A stretch of DNA of 19,997 bases, from NCBI GenBank assembly GCA_023807065.1, contig JAJJLU010004037.1, positions 1 to 19,997 on the forward strand. Reading direction: 5' to 3'. A program made the position numbers and the translations under genes. Position 1 is the stretch's first letter. Every line of letters starts with the position of its first letter. Origin of the DNA: Isotricha intestinalis (taxonomy: Eukaryota > Ciliophora > Litostomatea > Vestibuliferida > Isotrichidae). The notes beneath the pieces are model-generated. The model worked only from the letters and a program-made list of their open reading frames with translations, was not told the DNA's origin and did no database searches. Positions 1 to 7,959 of this stretch are shown here, piece by piece.

Positions 1-135
1 TTCTTCTGCTTTTATATCACATTTTAATTGATCAAGAGTTGTTTTTAATTTTATTTGTTCTTCTATACTTATACTTACACAATTAAATGCTGATATTGAT
101 TTCATATGTTCATCTATTCCTGTGTCTATTAACAT
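1..135 (-). CDS. N-terminus of a truncated gene, possibly radial-spoke RSPH9-like
   Basis: Only the first 45 codons lie in the window; the gene runs off the left edge. The frame opens at an ATG at 135, with an A-rich leader upstream on the coding strand. The peptide starts MLIDTGIDEH and continues with an amphipathic stretch (SIEEQIKLKTTLDQLKCD). The spacing of this Leu-rich helix after a short acidic start resembles the beginning of radial-spoke head protein 9, where such a helix precedes an FWG motif, but that motif would lie outside the window. The family guess is weak inference; that it is a coding start is more secure. A GTAAGT...TAG string at 63-78 looks like a 16-nt intron, but removing it brings a TAA into frame four codons later, so I read through it. 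Confidence 0.35.
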   Translation of the reverse strand, partial: MLIDTGIDEHMKSISAFNCVSISIEEQIKLKTTLDQLKCDIKAEE

Positions 136-436
136 TTTTATCCAACAGTTATTTTTTTTTTTTTAAATTGTGAATTTCTTTTTTAATTATTCTTTTATTT
201 TTTTTAAAGGATTTATATTATTTTAATAAAAATTAATGAAGAAGAAATTAGAAAAAATTTAGATATTTTTCTTGTATTAGATTAAATTTTGAAGATATCA
301 AAAAAAAAATGCGAAAGAATAACATTATTACCATAAAAATTAATTTTATAAATAGTAATATTATTAATTTAGTTATTTTATTAAAATTATATTTTATTAG
401 TTAATTAGTAATATCCTTTTTTTTAATATTATTTTA
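136..436. other. Intergenic spacer, no gene seen
   Basis: This AT-only spacer lies between the start of the left-edge gene and the 3' end of the cupin gene. It contains a T-run at about 151-164 and an A-run at about 300-309. I see no RNA gene, no open frame with coding character and no repeat. It probably holds the promoter and A-rich leader of the left-edge gene and the trailer of the cupin gene. Confidence 0.5.
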
Positions 437-775
437 TTATTCAATAAAATTATAATGTTTTTTGACAGGTTTTTTAATAACCCATTTACATTTAAATCCT
501 TTTGGAAAAACCACATAATCTCCTTTAGTAAAAGACCATTTTTTATTATTTGCTAAAATATCTACTTCTCCTTCTAAAATTAAACATTGTTCTGTTTTAT
601 CATAACTATAATCAAATTCACTTATTTCTTTTTCCCAGATTGGCCACTTTGAAGAAATTTCTATTTGTTTTTTTGATGGTTTTGTAATTGAAACTTCTAA
701 TTGTTTATAATAATAATTATAAGCTTGGAAAGCTAATAAAGAAAAAATACCAACAAAAATTGCAGTTTTAAACAT
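437..775 (-). CDS. Membrane-anchored single-domain cupin (Cupin_3 type)
   Basis: A 112-residue protein starting at the ATG at 775 and ending in TAA. Residues about 3-23 are hydrophobic (FKTAIFVGIFSLLAFQAY) and read as a signal anchor or signal peptide. Residues about 43-110 form one small beta-barrel cupin. The pattern is W-P-I-W-E, then an aromatic-rich F-D-Y-S-Y strand, C-L-I-L-E-G-E-V, a GDYVVFPKG turn and C-K-W-V-I followed by K-K-H-Y. This is the pattern of the Cupin_3 (DUF861, ureidoglycine-aminohydrolase-like) family, known as short stand-alone proteins in plants, algae and protists. No substrate can be assigned. The usual His-rich metal site of catalytic cupins is not obvious, so a sugar- or small-molecule-binding role is as likely as catalysis. 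The hydrophobic N-terminus suggests membrane or lumenal location. Single exon; no functional link to neighbours. Confidence 0.7.
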   Translation of the reverse strand: MFKTAIFVGIFSLLAFQAYNYYYKQLEVSITKPSKKQIEISSKWPIWEKEISEFDYSYDKTEQCLILEGEVDILANNKKWSFTKGDYVVFPKGFKCKWVIKKPVKKHYNFIE

Positions 776-866
776 TTTTTTATATTTTTTATTTATAATT
801 AAATAAATATTATTTGTATATTATAATTTTATTAAATCACATATATTATAATATGATAATAATTTA

Positions 867-3095
867 TCAATTTGATACTAAAGGTATATTATAAGTTCCT
901 GAATTATAAAATTTAATCCCACATTTTTGACTTTTATTTCTATTTATTTTCTTTTTAATGTTTTCATAATCTTTATTTAAAGTTTTAATTTTATGGAAGA
1001 ATAAATCTTTATCATTATTCATTGTTTTATTCATAATACTTTTATATCCATTTGTTTTATTTATAATACTTTTTTGATGTTGGTCTGAAAAAGTTTTATC
1101 ATTTGTTTGAATAATTGAAGTATTATTTCCATTATTTAATGTTGGAAGATTATTTTCAGTTTTTAATAAACAAGCTCTATATAAATTAGGAGTATGATTT
1201 CTTTTTGTATTTTTTTGATATCTTTTTAAAAAAGTTTCATATTTATAATGATATTTAAGGTTTTTAGTATTATTATTTTTTGAAGTATCAAGTTTTAAAT
1301 GAGGATTTATTTTTTGAACATTATGTAATTCAGTTAAATTAATTTTTAATTTATCAGAAGTAAATTTCCTAATATTTTTATCTATTTTTGGTTGTTTTAA
1401 TTCTTTTTCAAATTCTATTATTTTTTCATTTAAATTTCTTTCTTTACTTTTAACATTATAAATAAAAGATTTATTCCCAAATAAAACTTTTTGAACTTTC
1501 ATTCTTTTATCATAAAGTAATTCAAACTCATGTTTATAATAAGGGCAACATTTTTTAATGATATTAATATCAATTTTAAATAAAATAGTATTTTGTTTTA
1601 AAACAACTAAAGAATAATTATAATATTGTTGTTGTTTTGATATTTCTAATCCTCCTATTCCACCAATTCCTAAAATAGAACAAACTTTTAATTTATTAAA
1701 TAAAGATAAATATTCTTCTTTAGAACGAGTTTGAATATTTAATTGACTTAAACCACATTCTCCTTTAAATATTATATATATATAATCTATTGAATCATAC
1801 GGAGTATATATTATTGTATTTTTATCTGCAAAAATAGGAGTTATTTGTGTAAATATTTTTGTATTTATTTCAAAGTTTGGAATTACTTTAGAAATAAAAT
1901 TAATTTTTTCAAAATTACTTTTTAAAAATCTTTGTAATAATATTCTATCTACATATTTTTTTTCTAAGTAAAAAACATCAACATCTGTTTTACATAAAAT
2001 TGATTTTGATCTTGGTAATGAAAATATTACTGAATTATCTCCAAATATTGTTCCTTCTTTATATTCATCTTTTATACTTTCAAAATCTAATATAAATTGC
2101 TTTAATATTTTTTCTGATAAAATGTCTTCTGGTGTTTGATGTTTTTTTATTGCATTAATAATTTTTGGTTTTTTTAATTTTAATTTTTCTTTTTTTTTAC
2201 TTAATATTTCTGTCATTTCTTTTTTCATGTTTCTCATTTTTTTATCTCTTTTAAATTTCATTAATTTCATTTCATTATCATCAATTGAAATTTGGGAAAT
2301 TTTATTCATAATATCTTTTATATTTTCATTATTTATATTATCTTTCTTAATATTTTCCTCGTTTAAACATTCATTATTTATATTATCTTTATTAATATTT
2401 TCATCATTTAAAATTTCATTATTTATATTTTCTTTATTTTCATTTTTTTCTTCTTTGAAAAAATAATTCTTTATATTATTATATTCATATTCATCTTCAA
2501 CTTCTAAATCAGACATAAAATACTCAAAAGGAATTTTTTCATTATCATCATTTTCTTTATCCTTAAATTCTTCTTCATATCTGAAAGAATCATAATGTAT
2601 TTTATGAGAATGATCAACATATTCAATACTTCTAACTTCCACTTTTCCTTTAATAATAGCATATAAAGCATCACTATAATCATTATATCTATAAATATAA
2701 TTTCCTTCTTTAAATTTTTTATGTTTAATATAACATGACATTTTCCTTATATCATCTTTAATTACATTTTGATATTGCATATAATGTTTTAATCCATTAA
2801 ATTCTAATAAAGCTAAATATAATAAATTTACATTTCTTTGATTTCCTTTTTTATTTCTTTTATTTCTAAAAAAGAATACTTCATTTTTTATTTTGCTTGA
2901 ATCATTATTGTTATAATTCACATGATTTGTTCTAAAAATTTCTTTTGAAGATTCTTGAATTAATATATCATTATATTCAAATTCACCATACATATATTTA
3001 TTTAATAATTCTTTTTCTTCCATTTCTCTTAATTTTGAAAGAAAAAGAATACCAAGTAATTTTGTTGCTTTATTTAGTTTCTTATGTTTTTCCAT
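867..3095 (-). CDS. Large protein with two divergent cyclic-nucleotide-binding domains, the first split by a long insertion
   Basis: A 742-residue protein from the ATG at 3095 to a TGA directly followed by TAA. The first cNMP-binding fold begins at about residues 111-156 (F-K-E-G-N-Y-I-Y, then LYAIIKGKVEV). It is interrupted by about 190 residues of charged, Asn-rich sequence and resumes at about 343-390 (EYKEGTIFGDNSVIF, LPRSKSILC, VFYLEKKYVDRIL). The phosphate-binding cassette is degenerate: FGD where FGE is usual, but the Arg after Pro is kept. A second, weaker CNB-like repeat covers about 410-512 (YIYIIFKGECGLSQ). Residues 223-261 carry a 15-residue tandem repeat. The C-terminal 200 residues are Lys/Asn-rich and probably disordered. 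No catalytic or channel domain is present. Such tandem-CNB proteins are numerous in ciliates and often ciliary. Ligand binding is doubtful given the cassette changes. Confidence 0.75.
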   Translation of the reverse strand: MEKHKKLNKATKLLGILFLSKLREMEEKELLNKYMYGEFEYNDILIQESSKEIFRTNHVNYNNNDSSKIKNEVFFFRNKRNKKGNQRNVNLLYLALLEFNGLKHYMQYQNVIKDDIRKMSCYIKHKKFKEGNYIYRYNDYSDALYAIIKGKVEVRSIEYVDHSHKIHYDSFRYEEEFKDKENDDNEKIPFEYFMSDLEVEDEYEYNNIKNYFFKEEKNENKENINNEILNDENINKDNINNECLNEENIKKDNINNENIKDIMNKISQISIDDNEMKLMKFKRDKKMRNMKKEMTEILSKKKEKLKLKKPKIINAIKKHQTPEDILSEKILKQFILDFESIKDEYKEGTIFGDNSVIFSLPRSKSILCKTDVDVFYLEKKYVDRILLQRFLKSNFEKINFISKVIPNFEINTKIFTQITPIFADKNTIIYTPYDSIDYIYIIFKGECGLSQLNIQTRSKEEYLSLFNKLKVCSILGIGGIGGLEISKQQQYYNYSLVVLKQNTILFKIDINIIKKCCPYYKHEFELLYDKRMKVQKVLFGNKSFIYNVKSKERNLNEKIIEFEKELKQPKIDKNIRKFTSDKLKINLTELHNVQKINPHLKLDTSKNNNTKNLKYHYKYETFLKRYQKNTKRNHTPNLYRACLLKTENNLPTLNNGNNTSIIQTNDKTFSDQHQKSIINKTNGYKSIMNKTMNNDKDLFFHKIKTLNKDYENIKKKINRNKSQKCGIKFYNSGTYNIPLVSN
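2313..2429 (-). repeat. 45-bp tandem repeat inside the cNMP-binding protein
   Basis: Two and a half copies of a 15-residue unit (NINNEILNDENINKD, then NINNECLNEENIKKD, then NINNENIKD) sit in the insertion that splits the first CNB domain, residues 223-261. On the DNA this is a 45-bp period. It looks like a recent slippage-type expansion in a disordered loop. Confidence 0.8.
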
Positions 3096-3311
3096 TTTTT
3101 AATTTAAGAAAAATAATTAAAACTTTTAAAATATTTTATAAAAGTATTTTTAATTTTATATTATTTATATTTCTATTAACACAAATAATGAATGAATGAA
3201 TAATAATAATGATATATATGTTCAAATGGATAAAAGAACAGATATATTAATAATTTTATTTTATTTATTTTTCCAATATATATAAAGATAATTTTTTAAT
3301 TAATATATAGT

Positions 3312-3665
3312 TTAACTCATTATACCATCAATAATATTTTGTACAGATGTATTATCTATAAAAGAAGTATTTATACTTTTTGGTGTCTTATAATAAATAT
3401 TATCATTTTTCTTTTGGAAAAATTTGATTAAAATTTTATCATCTTTTGAAAGATAATTTAACATTCTATTTGTTTTTGCAACTTCTTTTAATTCTTTATA
3501 TTGTAAATAATCTATAATTTTTAACCAATTTTTTTTTGATATATTATTTAATGTTAATCTATTGAAAGAATTTTTAGTTTCTATTGAATCATTACTTTTT
3601 TTTGTTGGGATAAATACTTCAGTTTGTACATTTATTTTATTTCCATGATTAATACCACAACCCAT
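3312..3665 (-). CDS. Small lipid-anchored F-box-like protein
   Basis: A 117-residue protein from the ATG at 3665 to TAA. It begins Met-Gly-Cys-Gly, a good context for N-myristoylation of Gly2 with palmitoylation of Cys3, so it is probably tethered to a membrane, possibly the ciliary one. Residues about 36-80 read as an F-box-like helical repeat: L-T-L-N-N-I-S-K-K-N-W-L-K-I-I-D-Y-L, then L-K-E-V-A-K-T-N-R-M-L-N-Y-L. In an F-box the Leu-rich first helix contacts Skp1. No substrate-recruiting repeats (LRR, WD40, Kelch) follow; the last 35 residues are polar. Single exon. The F-box call rests on the hydrophobic pattern only and could be wrong, but the lipidation start is clear. Confidence 0.55.
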   Translation of the reverse strand: MGCGINHGNKINVQTEVFIPTKKSNDSIETKNSFNRLTLNNISKKNWLKIIDYLQYKELKEVAKTNRMLNYLSKDDKILIKFFQKKNDNIYYKTPKSINTSFIDNTSVQNIIDGIMS

Positions 3666-3858
3666 ACTTTTTATTTTTTTTATTTATTTTTACAAATTTA
3701 TTTATTTTTTTATAGAAATAAAATAAAATAATTAAATATTTATTTAATTTTTTTTTCATATATCAATGTTTATATTTATAATAAAAATAAATGTTTATAT
3801 AAGTATATATAATATTATTAATTTCCCTTTTTCATATATAAAAAAATTTATAAAAAGT

Positions 3859-4826
3859 TCAATTATTTTCAAAACTTTTTGAAAGAGATTCAGCTAATTT
3901 TTTAAATTGCAAATTCATCAGATAATCATTTTCACCTTTTTTATAATTATTAATATTACAATAATAACAACATTGAAATGATAATTTAGGTTTATAAAAA
4001 GAATTATTATACATATTTGCTATATCTCTAAATCCTTTTTGCAAAGATTCTTCAAAATTTTCAGTGTAATTTTCATAAGAAGAATCTTTTATTGTACTTG
4101 ATAAAGTTGAAGTTGAATAATTTAAATTTTTCTTTAATCTATCTTTCATAGGAATATATTCACCATATTCATTTATATTTTTTGTAAAGGGATTATTAAC
4201 ATCACTAATAACATTTTTATTAATTTTATTTTCTTCTTTATTTCCTTTTGCTTCACTATAATATTTATATTTATATATATTACTTTATAATTAATTTTGA
4301 ATTTCTTAACGTTTTATTTGTCTTTAAAACAGATAAATATTCTATATAATCACTAAAATCAATAAATCCAAATCCTTTTGAAATTTTAGTATTTTGATCA
4401 TAAATAATTTTCACATTTGTAATTGATTTATAATCTTTTTTAAATAATTCACTTAATTCTTCTAATTTTACGTTTTTATCAATTCCACCTATAAATATCT
4501 TATATTATAATATATATACTGTATATTTATTTTGTTTATTTTGATTTTTATTGTTATGAGAATTAACCCAATTTAATTTTAGTTTAACATTATTGATTGT
4601 TTGATTATTATATGTTTTTAATACTGTTGAAGCAGTTTTAGGAGAATCAAATTCTATAAAACATGAACTCTTTTTGTTTTGTTTCATTAATAAATTTATC
4701 TTAATTGGAATTATATCTATTAATTTTTATAATATTTTTACTTATGGATTCGAAAAGAGATAAAATGAATTCCTTATTCATCCAATTTTCAACATTTCCC
4801 ATCCAAAGAGTCCTAGTTGAATCCAT
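3859..4826 (-). CDS. Two-RRM RNA-binding protein (RBP45/Secp43-like), four exons
   Basis: Exons on the minus strand are 4826-4742, 4716-4520, 4498-4284 and 4255-3859. Joined they give 894 nt, or 297 residues, ending in TGA. RRM1 covers about residues 6-80, with RNP2 LWMGNV (7-12) and RNP1 KSSCFIEF (44-51). RRM2 covers about 93-166, with RNP2 IFIGGI (95-100) and RNP1 KGFGFIDF (135-142). The start (D-S-T-R-T-L-W-M-G) and RRM order match the plant RBP45/47, yeast Nam8 and animal Secp43 (TRNAU1AP) group, which act in pre-mRNA splicing, mRNA binding or selenocysteine tRNA work. A third RRM, present in RBP45 and Nam8, is absent, which fits Secp43 length better. The C-terminal 130 residues are Asn/Ser-rich with a Cys cluster (FQCCYYC). 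The exon structure is inferred: removing three GT..AG segments restores both RRMs exactly, and each unspliced intron gives a stop. Confidence 0.8.
4256..4283 (-). other. 28-nt spliceosomal intron (intron 3, phase 2)
   Basis: Starts GTAATATA and ends TATAG on the minus strand. Removing it joins RRM2 (ending KLII) to the Glu/Lys/Asn-rich tail, with an AA|T codon across the junction. If retained, the second codon is TAA, an immediate stop. Confidence 0.75.
4499..4519 (-). other. 21-nt spliceosomal intron (intron 2, phase 0)
   Basis: Starts GTATATATA and ends ATAAG on the minus strand, and is entirely A/T inside. Its length is a multiple of three but it carries an in-frame TAA. Removing it joins NKYT to IFIGGI and rebuilds the RNP2 strand of RRM2 exactly where homologues have (S/T)-I-F-V-G. 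Confidence 0.85.
4717..4741 (-). other. 25-nt spliceosomal intron (intron 1, phase 1)
   Basis: Starts GTAAAAATATT and ends TTAATAG on the minus strand. Removing it restores the frame between LFESI and NIIPIKINLLM, giving a continuous RRM1 from RNP2 to RNP1. If retained, translation ends at a TAA a few codons past the intron. Confidence 0.85.
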
Positions 4827-5166
4827 TTATTTATTATTTTTTTTTAACTATTATAAAAAATATGGTATAGTTATATAATTAATTTATAAAAAAAAAATTA
4901 TATGATTTTTTAATCTAATTAAATGTATAATAAAACTATATAAATTATAATAAAATTTTTCATTTTTTAATTCTTTAAAAACTTTTAAATTCCATTAGGC
5001 TTTGTTTAAAAATTAAAAAAAATATATTATTCATTGATGTTAATAATAGTTAATAATTAAATTGAATTTAAATTCTTCAATTTTTGAAAAAATATTTTTT
5101 AATTTCAATAAATAATTAATTTCCTTATATAATATACAAAACAAAATATATTTTTTATTATATAAT
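4827..5166. other. Divergent intergenic region
   Basis: About 340 bp between the start of the RRM gene (minus) and the start of the Asn-rich gene (plus), so it should hold both promoters. It is nearly pure A/T, with homopolymer runs at 4889-4896 and 4842-4850. I see no RNA gene, no convincing TATA position and no repeat worth naming. Confidence 0.5.
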
Positions 5167-7749
5167 ATGAATTCCTTAAATCAAGAAAATAATTTAAAGG
5201 AAAATAAAAGTCAAATTCGATTTAAAAATTTTAGATTTTTTGATAATTTTATCCAAAATTGTTTAGAGAAATTTAAAATCGTAGAACCAAGAAAAGAATT
5301 TTACGATGCAACAGGAATAGACGCAAATTATATTATAAGCCATAAATCAACTATTCCAGATTTAGTTATTTGGAATAAAAAATTTAATAAAAATTATTGT
5401 TTTGAAGACGCTGATTATAATGAAGAAAATCCTTTTCCAAGATTTCAATTTTTTATAAGAATAAAAGGTATTAATAAGAAAGATAAAGATAAAAAAAAAG
5501 ATAAGAAATTTAAAGAAAAAATAAATAAGAATAATAATAAAGTTAAAATTGATTTTAAAAATAAAAAAGATTCTGATGATGAAAGCGATGATAATGGAAA
5601 AGGAAAAAATAATTTAAATACTAATATAAAAAAAACAAAAGAAATAGGAATAAACGGTAAAATAAAAAATGAAGAAAAAACGAATTTTAATTTTTATAAA
5701 GATAATTTCCAAGAATTAAATAATAAATTTAATATAATGAATATTAAAAGTGATAATAAAATAGATGACTTAGAAAAAAATTTAAATCCTAATATTAATC
5801 AAGAAAATAGTCTTCAAAACATATTTGGAAATAATGAAGAAAATCATCATCAAGACGTTAAAAAAATAAAGAAAAAAAAAAAAGAAAAAAAGAAAAAACC
5901 ACAAAATCAAAATATTAATTACCAAAATAATACAAATTTCATAATGAATAATTATCAAAATTCTTTCGAACAAAATAATATAAATCCTAATAATATAAAT
6001 ATAAATTTATATTTACAACAGCAAAAAAGATTTTTATTCAATTTAGTAAATAATTATTGTTCAAGAAAAGGTTGGGCAATAATAACAAAAGAAGGGAGTA
6101 TAATTTATCAATTTACTTCATTTGAATTATTTGAATTTTTATTTGAACAAGTAAATTATTCAAATATTCAAAAAATTGCTATTACTGATCTTGATAATCA
6201 TTTAATGTTTGATGGCGAATATATTTATATGATTCTTTCGAATGCTCTTCCTATTATTATTCAAAATAAACAAAATCAAATTATTCAAATGCAATTATTA
6301 AAAAGACAAAAAAAAAGAAAAGGTCAAATAATGGATAATAATATGTTTGGGAATTATTATAAAGATAATTCTCAATTACCAATGCAAATGCAGTATAATA
6401 ATTTATTTAATAATAGTAATCCTATGTTTTATAATATGAATAATCCAAATGAAATTAATATTATTAACAATAATAATCATTTACATAATGTTAATAATAT
6501 TAATTACAATATTGGACAATTTAATAATTTAAATCAACAAAATTTAATTAATGGAAATAATGAAAATTATAATATTCAATTTAATAATTTAAATCAACAA
6601 AATATTATTAATGGAAATAATGAAAATTTTAATATCCAATTTAATAATTTGAATCAACAAAATGTAATTAATGGAAATAATGTAAATAATAATATTCATT
6701 TTAATAATTTCAATCAACAAAATATTAATGATGAAAAAAATGAAAAATTTCACATTCAATTTCATAATTTTAATCAACAAAATCCTAACGATGAAAATAA
6801 GGTAAATAATAATATTCAATTTAATAATTTCAATCAACAAAATATTAATGATGAAAATAATGAAAAATTTAACATTCAATTCCATAATTTTAATCAACAA
6901 AATAATAATGAAGAAAACAATGAAAAATTTAATATTCCATTTAATAATTTTAATCAACAAAATCCTAATGATGAAAACAAAGAAAAATTTAATATTCAAT
7001 TTCAAACTATGAATAATGAAAACAATGAAAAATTTAATATTCCATTTAATAATTTTAATCAACAAAATCCCAATGAAGAAAGCAATGAAAAATTTAATAT
7101 TCAATTTCAAAATATAAATAATGAAAACAATGAAAAAATTAATATTCCATTTAAAAACCCTAATGATGAAAACAATGAAAAAATTAATATTCCATTTAAT
7201 AATTTCACTCCTCAAATTTCGAATGATTCTCAAGATAATAATAATAATAAATTAAATATTTTAAATCAGCAAAATTTAAATAATGATATTAATGACAAAT
7301 TAAATATTCAATTTAATAATTTAACTCCAATAATTTCAAATGATAATATTGATAAATATAATAACCAATTTAATAATTTTACATCTCAAATTTCAATAGA
7401 TAATAATAGTGATATTCATTTAAATAACTTTATCCAACAAAATTCAAATGATAATAAGGATAGTCTTGATGAACAATTAAATAATATTACTTCAAAAATT
7501 GATGCCAATGAAAAATTAAATAAAGATATTAACAATAGTGATAATGTAAATAAAAACGAATTTAATTTTAATCCATATAATAATGTTTTAGAAAAAATTT
7601 TAGATGATAATCCAAATAACAATAATGTAATTAATACTCAAACCAATACAATCGGAAATATTACTAATAATAGTAATTATAACGAAGAACCAAATATAAA
7701 TAATTTTAATATTGATTTCCTTGGCATCAGTTCGAATAATAATTTTTAA
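5167..7749 (+). CDS. Asn/Gln-rich protein of unknown function with a 20-residue tandem repeat
   Basis: An 860-residue protein from the ATG at 5167 to TAA; I do not recognise the family. Three parts are visible. (1) Residues about 18-105 look globular (R-F-K-N-F-R-F-F-D-N-F, D-L-V-I-W-N-K-K-F, PRFQFFIRIKG). (2) After a Lys-rich, probably nuclear or disordered linker (about 106-270, with K-K-K-K-K-E-K-K-K-K), a second globular segment covers about 285-368 (RFLFNLVNNYCSRKGWAIITKEG, FELFEFLFEQ, ALPIIIQ). (3) From residue 451 onward there is an Asn/Gln-rich tandem repeat. The two Trp/Phe-rich segments are unlikely to be low-complexity accidents, and a structure search would be the way in. The repeat tail resembles prion-like Q/N regions that drive condensate formation; that is inference. 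Single exon, Gln encoded by CAA. Confidence 0.75.
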   Translation: MNSLNQENNLKENKSQIRFKNFRFFDNFIQNCLEKFKIVEPRKEFYDATGIDANYIISHKSTIPDLVIWNKKFNKNYCFEDADYNEENPFPRFQFFIRIKGINKKDKDKKKDKKFKEKINKNNNKVKIDFKNKKDSDDESDDNGKGKNNLNTNIKKTKEIGINGKIKNEEKTNFNFYKDNFQELNNKFNIMNIKSDNKIDDLEKNLNPNINQENSLQNIFGNNEENHHQDVKKIKKKKKEKKKKPQNQNINYQNNTNFIMNNYQNSFEQNNINPNNININLYLQQQKRFLFNLVNNYCSRKGWAIITKEGSIIYQFTSFELFEFLFEQVNYSNIQKIAITDLDNHLMFDGEYIYMILSNALPIIIQNKQNQIIQMQLLKRQKKRKGQIMDNNMFGNYYKDNSQLPMQMQYNNLFNNSNPMFYNMNNPNEINIINNNNHLHNVNNINYNIGQFNNLNQQNLINGNNENYNIQFNNLNQQNIINGNNENFNIQFNNLNQQNVINGNNVNNNIHFNNFNQQNINDEKNEKFHIQFHNFNQQNPNDENKVNNNIQFNNFNQQNINDENNEKFNIQFHNFNQQNNNEENNEKFNIPFNNFNQQNPNDENKEKFNIQFQTMNNENNEKFNIPFNNFNQQNPNEESNEKFNIQFQNINNENNEKINIPFKNPNDENNEKINIPFNNFTPQISNDSQDNNNNKLNILNQQNLNNDINDKLNIQFNNLTPIISNDNIDKYNNQFNNFTSQISIDNNSDIHLNNFIQQNSNDNKDSLDEQLNNITSKIDANEKLNKDINNSDNVNKNEFNFNPYNNVLEKILDDNPNNNNVINTQTNTIGNITNNSNYNEEPNINNFNIDFLGISSNNNF
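6517..7191 (+). repeat. 60-bp tandem repeat array (20-residue units) with 45-bp variants
   Basis: Eight back-to-back 60-bp units (6517-6996) encode Q-F-N-N-x-N-Q-Q-N-x-x-x-x-N-N-E-x-x-N-I. They are followed by 45-, 60-, 45- and 45-bp units, in which the short ones lack the FNQQN part. More degenerate copies continue to about 7510. Neighbouring units share variants (EKF versus NYN, PNDEN versus INGNN), showing ordered spread by unequal exchange or slippage. Confidence 0.9.
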
Positions 7750-7923
7750 ATAAAAAATAAAATAAACTTAGCTTCTATAAATTAATTTCTTTATTAATTT
7801 TTATAATCCTCAAAAAAATTCATTAATTCAATTTTAAATTTAATTAATATTCTTTATTTATTTTATTGTTATCACTCAAAATTGTGAATTTTGGAAAATA
7901 AATAATATTTATTTTCTTTCTTT

Positions 7924-7932
7924 TATATAAAA
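7924..7932 (+). promoter_or_regulatory. Possible TATA element of the NEK kinase gene
   Basis: A TATATAAAA string sits 28 nt before the start codon, at a point where the coding strand changes from T-rich to A-rich. Position and composition switch suggest a core promoter or transcription start, but in DNA this AT-rich the string is easily found by chance. Confidence 0.2.
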
Positions 7933-7959
7933 AAATAAAAAAAAGTAAAACAATTAAAA

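Noticed and set aside
63..78. GTAAGTATAAGTATAG on the minus strand, looking like a 16-nt heterotrich-type intron
   Set aside because: Splicing it shifts the frame and meets TAA after three codons, while reading through stays open to the window edge.
2227..2466. Plus-strand Phe/Leu/Ser-rich open frame
   Set aside because: Antisense of the Asn/Glu/Lys-rich insertion and tandem repeat of the cNMP-binding gene.
3859..4149. A separate 96-residue gene starting MKDRLKKN
   Set aside because: The frame stays open upstream of that Met and joins the RRM gene across a 28-nt intron, so it is the last exon.
6589..7233. Long open frame on the minus strand, rich in Ile, Lys and Phe, with its own 20-residue period
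   Set aside because: It is the antisense image of the Asn/Gln-rich tandem repeat; periodicity comes from the plus-strand gene.
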